NCBI GenBank assembly: GCA_025356475.1
Contig: JANXSX010000195.1
Coordinates: 1-64,000 of the forward strand
Length of the DNA: 64,000 nt
From: Isosphaeraceae bacterium
Lineage (GTDB): Bacteria > Planctomycetota > Planctomycetia > Isosphaerales > Isosphaeraceae
Direction: 5' to 3'
The translations under genes were made by a program, and so were the position numbers. A model generated the notes under the pieces. The model did not search any database. It saw nothing but the letters and a program-made list of their open reading frames with translations, and was not told where the DNA came from. Positions 35,497 through 43,481 of this stretch are shown piece by piece. How positions within the stretch are numbered: the first letter of the stretch is position 1; the number at the start of each line of letters is the position of its first letter.

Positions 35497-35628
35497 CGTG
35501 CGCTCCCAAAAAATGGGGCAAATTGGGAGCAGTATTGCGCCGGCGTTGGCTTCTCCGGGCGATAGATCGATCCTGTCCCTGCTGTAAATCCTGTCCAGAA
35601 TCTTCCACCACTTTGGAACAATCTGCAC

Positions 35629-35931
35629 CTATAAAGATCCTCCAGCGATCCCCCCAACAATCAAGAAAGGCTCGTCGCCACGCGTAACGGCCTCGGGGAG
35701 TGGATCATCGGGAAGTTCGAGGGAGAGATCTTGCTCGCAGGCGAAAAATCTTAGGAAGGGCCGCCTCCGTCGGGTGTGGTGGTCACGGATTGTCCCGAGC
35801 AGCATCGGATACCGAGCTTCGAGGGCGTCAAGGAGTGTGCGCTGCGTCGCTCGCCCTTCGACGTGTAATTCCAACTCTCCAGAGACGTTTGCTAGTATCC
35901 GGAGATGTGCAGGGATCACAACGCGAATCAT
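35629..35931 (-). CDS. MoaD/ThiS-family sulfur-carrier-like protein
   Basis: 100 residues with a beta-grasp pattern: [27 protein letters not shown], then [11 protein letters not shown], and [13 protein letters not shown] at the end. The block LxxLPxx...[14 protein letters not shown] is typical of MoaD/ThiS/SAMP proteins. Ser-Leu follow the final Gly-Gly, so maturation by trimming would be needed if it forms a thiocarboxylate. The ATG overlaps the TGA of the upstream BNR-repeat gene by 4 bases (ATGA), so the pair is translationally coupled. Not part of the moaDEA cluster. Confidence 0.8.
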   Translation of the reverse strand: MIRVVIPAHLRILANVSGELELHVEGRATQRTLLDALEARYPMLLGTIRDHHTRRRRPFLRFFACEQDLSLELPDDPLPEAVTRGDEPFLIVGGIAGGSL

Positions 35932-37043
35932 AACAGAGTCTGAACCTCAACTGACATGACAGCGGGAAGATCGCGAACGATGGCCTTCCAGCTATCGCCC
36001 GCGTTTGCCGAGCCGTAGACCTGACCTCCGGTCGTGCCGAAGTAAATTCCGCAAGGGTCGAGCGAGTCGACCGTCATGGCGTTTCGTAAGACATTGACAT
36101 AACAGTCGCTCTGCGGGAGACCCTCGGTCAACGCTTCCCAGACGTTGCCACCGGTCCGACTCCGATAGACACGAAGCTTGCCCTCGGGCGGGTAGTGTTC
36201 GCCATCGCTCTTGATAGGGACGACGTAGATGGTCTCCGGCTCGTGGGCATGAACCTCGATCGGGAAGCCGAAATCGGTCGGCAAGTTCCCGCTTACTTCA
36301 TGCCACAACCCCCCGGCATTATCACTGCGCATCACGTCCCAGTGCTTCTGCATAAAAAGCACATCAGGCGTTGATGGATGCATTGCGATCCGGTGGACAC
36401 AGTGACCAACCTCGGCGGTCGGGTCGGGAATGTATTCAGATCGCAAGCCTTGATTGATCGGTGTCCACGATTTACCACCGTCATCGGTCCGGAACGCGCC
36501 TGCCGCCGAGATTGCAATGAAGATCCGCTGAGGATTGCTCGGATCAAGCAGGATCGTGTGCAAGCACATCCCCCCCGCCCCAGGCTGCCAGGACGCGCCC
36601 GAGGGATGGCCCCGCAGCCCCTCAAATTCCTTCCAGGTCTGACCGGCATCCACCGAGCGAAACAGCGCAGCGTCTTCAACTCCGGCGTAGACGGTATCGG
36701 GGTCAGTGAGCGAGGGTTCGAGGTGCCAGACCCGCTTGAACTGCCACGGCTTCTGGGTGCCATCATGGGACCCATGCGTTCCAGGGAAACCCTCATATGT
36801 GAACTGATTTCCGACAGGTTCCCAAGTCTTCCCACCGTCGTCGGACCGATGGATTGTCTGACCGAACCAGCCGCTCGATGGAGCGGCGTAAATCCGGTTA
36901 GGATCGACGGGCGAGCCCTTCAGGTGATAGACCTCCCAGCCTCCGAAAAGAGGCCCGGTGACCTCCCATTGATCACGATTCGAATCAGAAGTCAAGATAA
37001 ACGCACCCTTACGCGTCCCCACTAAAACACGCACTCCGCTCAT
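35928..37043 (-). CDS. BNR/Asp-box repeat protein (sialidase-like beta-propeller)
   Basis: The 371-residue protein has several Asp-box motifs (S-x-D-x-G-x-T-W): [33 protein letters not shown], and [11 protein letters not shown] at the end. These mark a six- or seven-bladed propeller as in sialidases and photosynthesis factor Ycf48-like proteins. The catalytic Arg triad and Tyr of true sialidases are not evident, and no signal peptide is seen, so a cytoplasmic non-sialidase role is likely. Start ATG 37043 has AAGGAG 6 bases upstream. It is coupled to the sulfur-carrier-like gene. Confidence 0.85.
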   Translation of the reverse strand: MSGVRVLVGTRKGAFILTSDSNRDQWEVTGPLFGGWEVYHLKGSPVDPNRIYAAPSSGWFGQTIHRSDDGGKTWEPVGNQFTYEGFPGTHGSHDGTQKPWQFKRVWHLEPSLTDPDTVYAGVEDAALFRSVDAGQTWKEFEGLRGHPSGASWQPGAGGMCLHTILLDPSNPQRIFIAISAAGAFRTDDGGKSWTPINQGLRSEYIPDPTAEVGHCVHRIAMHPSTPDVLFMQKHWDVMRSDNAGGLWHEVSGNLPTDFGFPIEVHAHEPETIYVVPIKSDGEHYPPEGKLRVYRSRTGGNVWEALTEGLPQSDCYVNVLRNAMTVDSLDPCGIYFGTTGGQVYGSANAGDSWKAIVRDLPAVMSVEVQTLL

Positions 37044-37075
37044 CACATGCTCCTTCAGGAATGATTGGGAATGGG

Positions 37076-37639
37076 TTATCCGTTAGTCGCAACTCGGCAA
37101 ATCCTCTTGGCCTCGGCCTGAGCAGCGGTATCGAGATTTGCAAGGCCGCGCTCGAAATCCTTGCCTACCATCGCGTCCATATTCATGACGAGCGAGAACG
37201 CCTTACCCATGAAATTGTTCTTTCCGTCCATACTCCAGTTGACGTGTGTACCGACCGGAGTGGGGGCAAGTATAAACTTGGTCTGATTCGTAGCCTTGAA
37301 AGGCCGGAAGAACTCCAGGTTGATGGAGACGAATTCGCCAATCCTGCTTTCGATGATCGTCATCCGACCCGCCCCAACCTTCTTGTCCCCAGTCCAGCTA
37401 TAAACGGCCCCAGGGCCGGCACTCGGTCCCTCAAACGTCTTCTTCATATTCGGATCAATCTTTTCCCAAGGAGACCAATCCGCCCAAGGATGGAAGTCGT
37501 TAATCAGCGAGAAGACTACTCCCCCGGGAGCCGCAATCTCAGCGCTCCGCTCAATCCGGAAATGGTCCGGACGGGTGCCAATGAAAGCGAAAAATCCACC
37601 CACGAGAACGATGACCACGAATGCGATCGGTATCAGCAT
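37076..37639 (-). CDS. SRPBCC/polyketide-cyclase-like protein with membrane anchor
   Basis: The protein has 187 residues from ATG 37639 (GGAG upstream). It begins with one hydrophobic helix ([19 protein letters not shown]), followed by [36 protein letters not shown] and later GAGRMTIIE. The pattern is that of the START-like SRPBCC fold (ligand-binding helix-grip), as in polyketide_cyc2 proteins. The ligand is unknown. It is upstream of no obvious partner; the BNR-repeat gene follows it on the same strand after a short gap. Confidence 0.8.
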   Translation of the reverse strand: MLIPIAFVVIVLVGGFFAFIGTRPDHFRIERSAEIAAPGGVVFSLINDFHPWADWSPWEKIDPNMKKTFEGPSAGPGAVYSWTGDKKVGAGRMTIIESRIGEFVSINLEFFRPFKATNQTKFILAPTPVGTHVNWSMDGKNNFMGKAFSLVMNMDAMVGKDFERGLANLDTAAQAEAKRICRVATNG

Positions 37640-37985
37640 CTCGAATCTCCTGCAGGGTTGACGAACTTGTTTGGATTTTACATTTGTCATGCGGGATGTC
37701 TGTTCTTGAGGTGGAACATCCAGCGATCATCGTGAGATACAACGTGGCAAGCGACAACCGAGACCAAAGGTTCACGAGTTGAGTCGCATGAATGCGCAGT
37801 CGGAGAACGTTTGTCAAGGGATGAACTATCGTCACCGCTCATCCCAACTGGACGATCCTGGAAACTCAACAGCTTTTCTCTCAATTGAGGAGCGGATTCG
37901 TCGGTCTCTTTCGCGTGGAGAGTTACTGATGTAGTCTGTGAGCGAGGTTGAGTTTTCAAGGATAGCCTGACGGAGAAGAAGTATC

Positions 37986-39119
37986 ATGCGACTCGTGCAT
38001 TCGTGGTCCATCGTTGTGACACTGGCGGTCATCATGTCTGGTTCGGGATTGCTTGCCGACGAGTTCTCGACCCAGAAAGCGGCAGGCTTGGATTTGCCGA
38101 GGAGCTCGCCAGAGGCGCAGGGGATCTCCTCTGAGGCGATTCAGGCGTTCGTTGAAGCGGCAGACCAGCAGATCCATTCGATTCATAGCTTCATGCTTGT
38201 GAGGCATGGGCATGTGGTCGCCGAATCCTGGTGGAAGCCGCAATCGGCCGAGACTCCACACGTCATGCATTCATTGAGTAAGAGTTTTACGTCCACGGCT
38301 GTCGGGTTGGCGATCGCTGAAGGCAAGTTGAGCCTGGACGACGAGGTTCTCAAATTCTTCCCAGAGGATCTGCCATCGGAAGCCTCCAAGAACCTCAAGG
38401 CTATGCGGGTTCGCGACCTCCTCACCATGTCGGTCGGCCACCAGAGTGAAGCGGCCATCCGTGATGCAAAGGACAGCACCTGGACCAAATTCTTTCTGGC
38501 GCACCCGGTGCCCCATAAGCCTGGGACCCATTTCGTGTACAACACCCCAGCCAGCTACATGTTGTCCGCAATCGTGCAAAAAGTGACGGGTGAGACCGTC
38601 CTTGACTACCTTCGCCCGCGCCTTCTTGACCCCTTGGGAATCCAAAAGTTCTCCTGGGGTACGAGCCCTCAAGGGATTACTCTGGGCGGATTTGGTCTCT
38701 TCCTCCGCACGGAAGATATCGCCAAGTTCGGCCAACTCTACTTGCAGAAAGGCAAGTGGCAAGGGAAACAATTGATCCTTACCTCGTGGGTGGACGCTGC
38801 CACTGCGCGACAGACCTCCAACGGCAGCAACCCCAAGAGCGACTGGGATCAGGGCTATGGGTTTCAGTTCTGGCGCTGTCGACACAACGCTTATCGCGGT
38901 GATGGTGCCAACGGGCAATACTGCATCGTCATGCCCGACCAAGACGTTGTCATCGCTATCACCGCAAACACGGGTAATATGCAACTACCGCTCGACCTGA
39001 TCTGGGACAAGCTTCTGCCGGCAATGAAACCGGCGGCACTTCCTGAAAACGCAGATGCTTTGAACAAACTGAAACAAACCCTCACAAATCTCAGCACCGA
39101 CAAGAAAGACAAACAATGA
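37986..39119 (+). CDS. Beta-lactamase-fold (class C-like) serine hydrolase
   Basis: The 377-residue protein has a signal peptide (VTLAVIMSGSGLLA). The nucleophile motif is SLSK (Ser96, Lys99), the second motif YNT (in FVYNTPASYML), and DGANGQYCIVMP lies where the HxG/KTG strand is expected. This is the AmpC/EstB/D-aminopeptidase group: many members are esterases or peptidases rather than beta-lactamases. GGAGAAG precedes the ATG. A hairpin follows at 39145-39166. Confidence 0.88.
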   Translation: MRLVHSWSIVVTLAVIMSGSGLLADEFSTQKAAGLDLPRSSPEAQGISSEAIQAFVEAADQQIHSIHSFMLVRHGHVVAESWWKPQSAETPHVMHSLSKSFTSTAVGLAIAEGKLSLDDEVLKFFPEDLPSEASKNLKAMRVRDLLTMSVGHQSEAAIRDAKDSTWTKFFLAHPVPHKPGTHFVYNTPASYMLSAIVQKVTGETVLDYLRPRLLDPLGIQKFSWGTSPQGITLGGFGLFLRTEDIAKFGQLYLQKGKWQGKQLILTSWVDAATARQTSNGSNPKSDWDQGYGFQFWRCRHNAYRGDGANGQYCIVMPDQDVVIAITANTGNMQLPLDLIWDKLLPAMKPAALPENADALNKLKQTLTNLSTDKKDKQ

Positions 39120-39144
39120 TCTATTGATCGAACCCGTGCCCAGT

Positions 39145-39166
39145 GAGACGCTTGGTTGCGCGTCTC
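39145..39166. terminator. Hairpin between convergent genes
   Basis: GAGACGC (39145-39151) and GCGTCTC (39160-39166) form a perfect 7-bp stem around an 8-nt loop between the convergent hydrolase and cytochrome genes. There is no T-tract, so termination would have to be factor-assisted or weak. Confidence 0.4.
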
Positions 39167-39183
39167 CTGGCCTTCAGCTCAGA

Positions 39184-41883
39184 TCACTCTGGGTCAGGCT
39201 TCTTGGGTTGTGGATCGCTCAAGAGATAGGCGATCAGGTCAAGGACCTGATCTTTTGCCAAGACGTTGACTGTCCCAAGAGGCATGTTCGAGAGTTCCGA
39301 CTTGCGTCGTTGAACAATCTTCGACTTGTCGACGGTGATGACTTCCGACGATGCAGGAGGCCGAATCACAACGACCTGATCATCCTCTCGCTCGACCCGG
39401 CCTATGATGACCGACTCGTCGGTCATTTCGATCAAGGCAGTCGCATATTCGTCCGCGATCAGTTTCGACGGAATGAGGATCGATTCCAGGAGATCGCGAT
39501 CTTTCTGACGTCGCGCAATTCCACCCAGGTCAGGCCCGACGCTCCCCCCTTCCCCTTCGATTCGGTGACATTGGATGCAGCCCGTTTCACGAAAAGCCTT
39601 GCGCCCTGCATCAATGGATCTCCCGGAGTTGAGTTGATTCATGATCGGTAGGAAATCGTCGATATCCCAGGCTTGGACGAATGGAAGTTCAGGCTTGAGC
39701 TGAGCGATCCAGGAACTTAGCAGCTTGATCGCTTCGTCATCGACCCGGTTCGACACCAGGGGAGGCATCTGCCCAGTCCCTCGTTTTTCGAGCCGATGGA
39801 TCAACACAGACCGTTCGGGAGCCCCCGGCGCGATCAACATCGCATTACTAATACCAAACGTATCGTGCTGGGGCCGGGCCCCGATCAGGTTCATCTTCTC
39901 ACGAGGGGTCGCAAACGATAGCAGCATCTTCGCGTTCCCGCCCCCCGCATCGACATGACACCCCGAGCAATTAACGTTCAAGTAGGATCGTGCGCGTTGT
40001 TCCAAATCTGCTCTAGGGTCGCGCGGATCGACGAGCTTGTCACGATCTTTGGAGCTTCCCAATGGTTTGTCGAAAAGACCGATATGATCAAGTGTGCGTA
40101 GCTGATTCGCGGTGGTCCCGCCATAATTGTGGTCTCGGTCCAGTTGCGATCCGGTGACACCTAATGCGAAATTGACAGCTCGGCTATGGCAAACCGTACA
40201 CTCAACCCGACTGGGAATCCGCCACTTTTGGGTTGTGTTGCCGATGGAGATCTCCAGATCTTGCCCTCCTTTATCGACCAGAGTCGCATCGGTCTGCTCC
40301 TTATTCCACAGATAAGAATAGCCCTCCCACTCGTTGAGATGACGTAGGAAGAGCCGAGTCTCGACCCGAAATCTTGATGCCGGGTTACCTGGCTCATGCT
40401 CCATCGAGAGCGTCTGGACCAAGGCCGTGTCGTTGGGAAAGTTCCAGCCCTTGTTCGAGTCAAAGCCCACCTTCTCAAGACCGGGGATGGCCATGAACCG
40501 ATCCGCGCTTGCGCCATCAGCCCAACCAGGGGCAACAACTGAGAATGAGATCAATCCAGGCTTGACCTGATGTGTCTTTGTGAATGCGAACAAACCGGTT
40601 TCACTCAGTCGCGTCGGGAAAGCGGGTCCAGGTTCGGTCTTGGGCATCGGTACGAGCCGATAGATCCCTCCGCCGTTATCCACGACAAGGAGATCTCCGC
40701 GTTGGTCGACACGAAAGGCGGTAATTTGGAGTGTGGTGTCGGCCAGTTCGCGATGCCAGATCACTCGGCGACCGTCATGCTTCATACCCCAGATTCGGCC
40801 AGTCGCAAAATCACCATAAACATAAGCACCATTCAGCGCTGGGTGTTTGTCACCGTAGTAGACAACACCCCCAGTGAGGGATCGAAATTCCGCGTGAGAA
40901 TGCTCAATAGTCGGAGCAACCCGTGGGGTCGGACCTTTCTTCCTACCCAAGTAGAACGGATGGTTGCCTTCATAGATGCTCCAACCATAGTTCGCGCCTC
41001 GTTCGAGTAGGTAGGCCGTCTCCCAGTGGTCTTGACCATTATTACCGACCCAGATATGTCCGGTTTTGCGATCGATCGCCATTCGCCAGGGGTTGCGGAG
41101 CCCATAGGCCCATATCTCTGGACACGCGTCAGTAGTGTCGACAAAGGGATTGTCCTTCGGAATGGAGTAGGCCTTCTTCTCAGTGGGATGATCGACATCG
41201 ATCCGCAATACGCTTCCGAGCAAGTCGTTGAGGGTTTGGCCAGAATCCAGTGTGTCGGAGTCGCTCGTACCATCGCCGGTCGTGATGTAGAGCATTCCAT
41301 CGACACCAAAAACCATCTCGCCGCCATCGTGCCCCGCCGACTTCCACTCAATGATCATTTGTTCGGATTTGGAAACGATGCGTCCTGGCGGTTGGCGATC
41401 CACGGTGTAGCGAGTGATCCGGTTGTGCCGAACCGGCTCCTCGCGATTACTATTGGAAAACACATAGACATAGCCGTTCGTGGCATATTGGGGGTGAAAA
41501 CATACGGAATACGCGAGCTTTTTTGGCATATCGAGGAGATCTTCGGACTCCTCGGTATCGGGATCATCCGTAATTCGGACGATCCGCGAGCCTTTCTCCG
41601 GCTCAGGAGAGACCTGGATCACCCAAAGCCTGTCTGTCCCTGGCTCATCCGCGACATAGATCGGGGCGACCCAACTCAGCTTGGTAAACGTCCTCGCCAC
41701 CGTGTAGTCCAAGGGAGGCTCGGGTGAACCCAACAACTTAGAGGAGTTCCACGGAATGCGGACCTGGAGTCCTACGGGGCCGTCCTCACCGGACGCCCAA
41801 ACAGGCGTGCCAACGACGACAACGAGGGTTATGAACAGAATCCGCATGACCACTTGAAAGGAGGGCAAATGCATATCGTTCAC
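39184..41883 (-). CDS. Exported PQQ-type sugar dehydrogenase fused to multihaem cytochrome c
   Basis: The protein has about 899 residues and a signal sequence (RILFITLVVVVGTPVWA). Residues ~50-420 form a soluble aldose dehydrogenase-like propeller (GSRIVRITDD, HDGGEMVFGVDGMLYITTGDGT, EIWAYGLRNPWRMAID, LLERGANYGW). The C-terminal half carries three CxxCH haem sites: CTVCH (~560), CSGCH (~637) and CIQCH (~767), the last in a planctomycete-type domain ending in a DLIAYLLS block. It could oxidise a sugar and pass electrons out. Start is uncertain: GTG 41883, ATG 41874 or ATG 41847. It is the last gene of a five-gene block. Confidence 0.88.
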   Translation of the reverse strand: MNDMHLPSFQVVMRILFITLVVVVGTPVWASGEDGPVGLQVRIPWNSSKLLGSPEPPLDYTVARTFTKLSWVAPIYVADEPGTDRLWVIQVSPEPEKGSRIVRITDDPDTEESEDLLDMPKKLAYSVCFHPQYATNGYVYVFSNSNREEPVRHNRITRYTVDRQPPGRIVSKSEQMIIEWKSAGHDGGEMVFGVDGMLYITTGDGTSDSDTLDSGQTLNDLLGSVLRIDVDHPTEKKAYSIPKDNPFVDTTDACPEIWAYGLRNPWRMAIDRKTGHIWVGNNGQDHWETAYLLERGANYGWSIYEGNHPFYLGRKKGPTPRVAPTIEHSHAEFRSLTGGVVYYGDKHPALNGAYVYGDFATGRIWGMKHDGRRVIWHRELADTTLQITAFRVDQRGDLLVVDNGGGIYRLVPMPKTEPGPAFPTRLSETGLFAFTKTHQVKPGLISFSVVAPGWADGASADRFMAIPGLEKVGFDSNKGWNFPNDTALVQTLSMEHEPGNPASRFRVETRLFLRHLNEWEGYSYLWNKEQTDATLVDKGGQDLEISIGNTTQKWRIPSRVECTVCHSRAVNFALGVTGSQLDRDHNYGGTTANQLRTLDHIGLFDKPLGSSKDRDKLVDPRDPRADLEQRARSYLNVNCSGCHVDAGGGNAKMLLSFATPREKMNLIGARPQHDTFGISNAMLIAPGAPERSVLIHRLEKRGTGQMPPLVSNRVDDEAIKLLSSWIAQLKPELPFVQAWDIDDFLPIMNQLNSGRSIDAGRKAFRETGCIQCHRIEGEGGSVGPDLGGIARRQKDRDLLESILIPSKLIADEYATALIEMTDESVIIGRVEREDDQVVVIRPPASSEVITVDKSKIVQRRKSELSNMPLGTVNVLAKDQVLDLIAYLLSDPQPKKPDPE

Positions 41884-41969
41884 TCATTGTGTCGAGGCGG
41901 TGGTGAGGAAAAGCTAACGTGATCGGTGAATCCCAGCGGATGCAACGACGAATCAGTTCTACCCGAAGC

Positions 41970-43436
41970 TTAGGCGATAATACCGTTGATAACTTTGCCA
42001 TGAACATCCGTGAGTCGATACTGTCGCCCTTGGTAACGTGAGGTCAGGCGTGTGTGATCGATACCACAAAGGTGTAGCATTGTCGCTTGCATGTCATGGA
42101 CATGAACAGGATCACTTGTGATATTCCAAGCGAAGTCGTCGGTCGAGCCGTAGACAGTGCCTGGCTTGATACCTCCGCCCGCAAGCCACCAGGTATAGGC
42201 CTTGCCGAAATGGTCCCGCCCTTTCGGACTGGCCGGATCTCCTTGACCGAAGGGGGTGCGACCAAACTCGCCACCCCAGACCACCAGGGTGTCATCCAGC
42301 ATCCCACGTTCCTTGAGGTCGCGAACGAGGGCGGCGGACGGTCCTTCGGTATCTCGGCACTGCATTTCGAGCTGCGTAAAAAGGTTCCCATGCTGATCCC
42401 AGCCAGAATGCATGAGTTGGACGAATCGTACACCACGTTCGAGCAGCCTGCGCGCCACGAGGCAGTTATTGGCATACGATCCTTTCAGCAAGGCATCAGG
42501 CCCATAGCGCTCAATTGTCGCTTTCGACTCACCGGAGAAATCGACAAGGTCCGGGACACTTGTTTGCATCCGAAACGCCATCTCATATTGAGAGATTCGC
42601 GTGTCGATTTCAGGGTCGCCATAATCGGCGAGATGGGCAGCGTTGATCTCGGCCATCTCATCGAGCAAGGCTCGCCGCCCTTCCCGACTGACACCCGGCG
42701 GGTTCGCAAGGTACGGGACAAGATCGCCCGTGTTGCGGAACCGAACGCCTTGGAATCGACTGGGGAGGAAGCCGCTACCCCAGTAATAGTCAAAGAACAG
42801 TTGACCGCACGTCTTACCTTTATCACTTGAAGTCATCACAACAAATGTCGGTAGATTGTCCGTTTCACTTCCAAGACCGTACGAGAGCCAGGAGCCCATA
42901 CTGGGGCGACCTGGCACTTGGGAACCGGTCATAAAAAAAGTCACGCCGGGTGCGTGATTTACAGCCTCAGTATGCATACTGCGGACGACGCAAATATCGT
43001 CGGCAAGGGCCCCAATGTTGGGCAACATCGAGCTGATTTCAAGCCCCGATTCCCCATACTTCTGGAACGGTTTGATCGCGGGAACGATCGGCCACTTCGC
43101 ATTGCTGCTCGACATCGTCGACAGTCGGGTCGTCCCGCGCACCGAGTCGGGGATATCTTTACCGGCCATCTCTCGCATCACAGGTTTGGGATCGAACAGG
43201 TCGACATGCGACGGCCCTCCCCCTTGCCAAAGGACGACGACCCGCTTCGCTTTGGGAGCGAAGTGGGGCAGTCCGGGCAACCCGTTCTCAGCGCTCGACG
43301 AAAGGCCGCCTGCTCCAAGCGCACTATCCCCGCCCAGGAGCGACGCAAGGGCCGCAAGGCCGACACCACCTGCTGCCGATCCGAATAACTGCCGCCGTGT
43401 GACTCTCGCAATATTCTCTTGATGGAGTTCGTTCAT
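41970..43436 (-). CDS. DUF1501 protein, copy A
   Basis: 488 residues; TRRQLFGSAAGGVGLAALASLL is a Tat-like export signal. The core reads FAPKAKRVVVLWQGGGPSHVDLFDPKP, then SMHTEAVNHAPGVTFFMTGSQVPGRPSMGSWLSYGLG and VVWGGEFGRTPFGQG...GRDHFGKAYTWWLAGGGIKPG. This is the DUF1501 family, related in fold to sulfatases/phosphatases (alkaline phosphatase superfamily) and planctomycete-rich. It is regularly paired with a PSCyt/DUF1549/DUF1553 protein; its partner here is the gene just upstream (46070-43482). Substrate unknown. Confidence 0.93.
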   Translation of the reverse strand: MNELHQENIARVTRRQLFGSAAGGVGLAALASLLGGDSALGAGGLSSSAENGLPGLPHFAPKAKRVVVLWQGGGPSHVDLFDPKPVMREMAGKDIPDSVRGTTRLSTMSSSNAKWPIVPAIKPFQKYGESGLEISSMLPNIGALADDICVVRSMHTEAVNHAPGVTFFMTGSQVPGRPSMGSWLSYGLGSETDNLPTFVVMTSSDKGKTCGQLFFDYYWGSGFLPSRFQGVRFRNTGDLVPYLANPPGVSREGRRALLDEMAEINAAHLADYGDPEIDTRISQYEMAFRMQTSVPDLVDFSGESKATIERYGPDALLKGSYANNCLVARRLLERGVRFVQLMHSGWDQHGNLFTQLEMQCRDTEGPSAALVRDLKERGMLDDTLVVWGGEFGRTPFGQGDPASPKGRDHFGKAYTWWLAGGGIKPGTVYGSTDDFAWNITSDPVHVHDMQATMLHLCGIDHTRLTSRYQGRQYRLTDVHGKVINGIIA

Positions 43437-43481
43437 ATGTCAGTCTCTCGGAGAGGTTCATAGCTCGACAAGAACCGACCG

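Noticed and set aside
35371-35565. Plus-strand frame starting inside tRNA-Leu
   Set aside because: It reads through the tRNA and the terminator hairpin; this common artefact arises from tRNA-Leu sequence.
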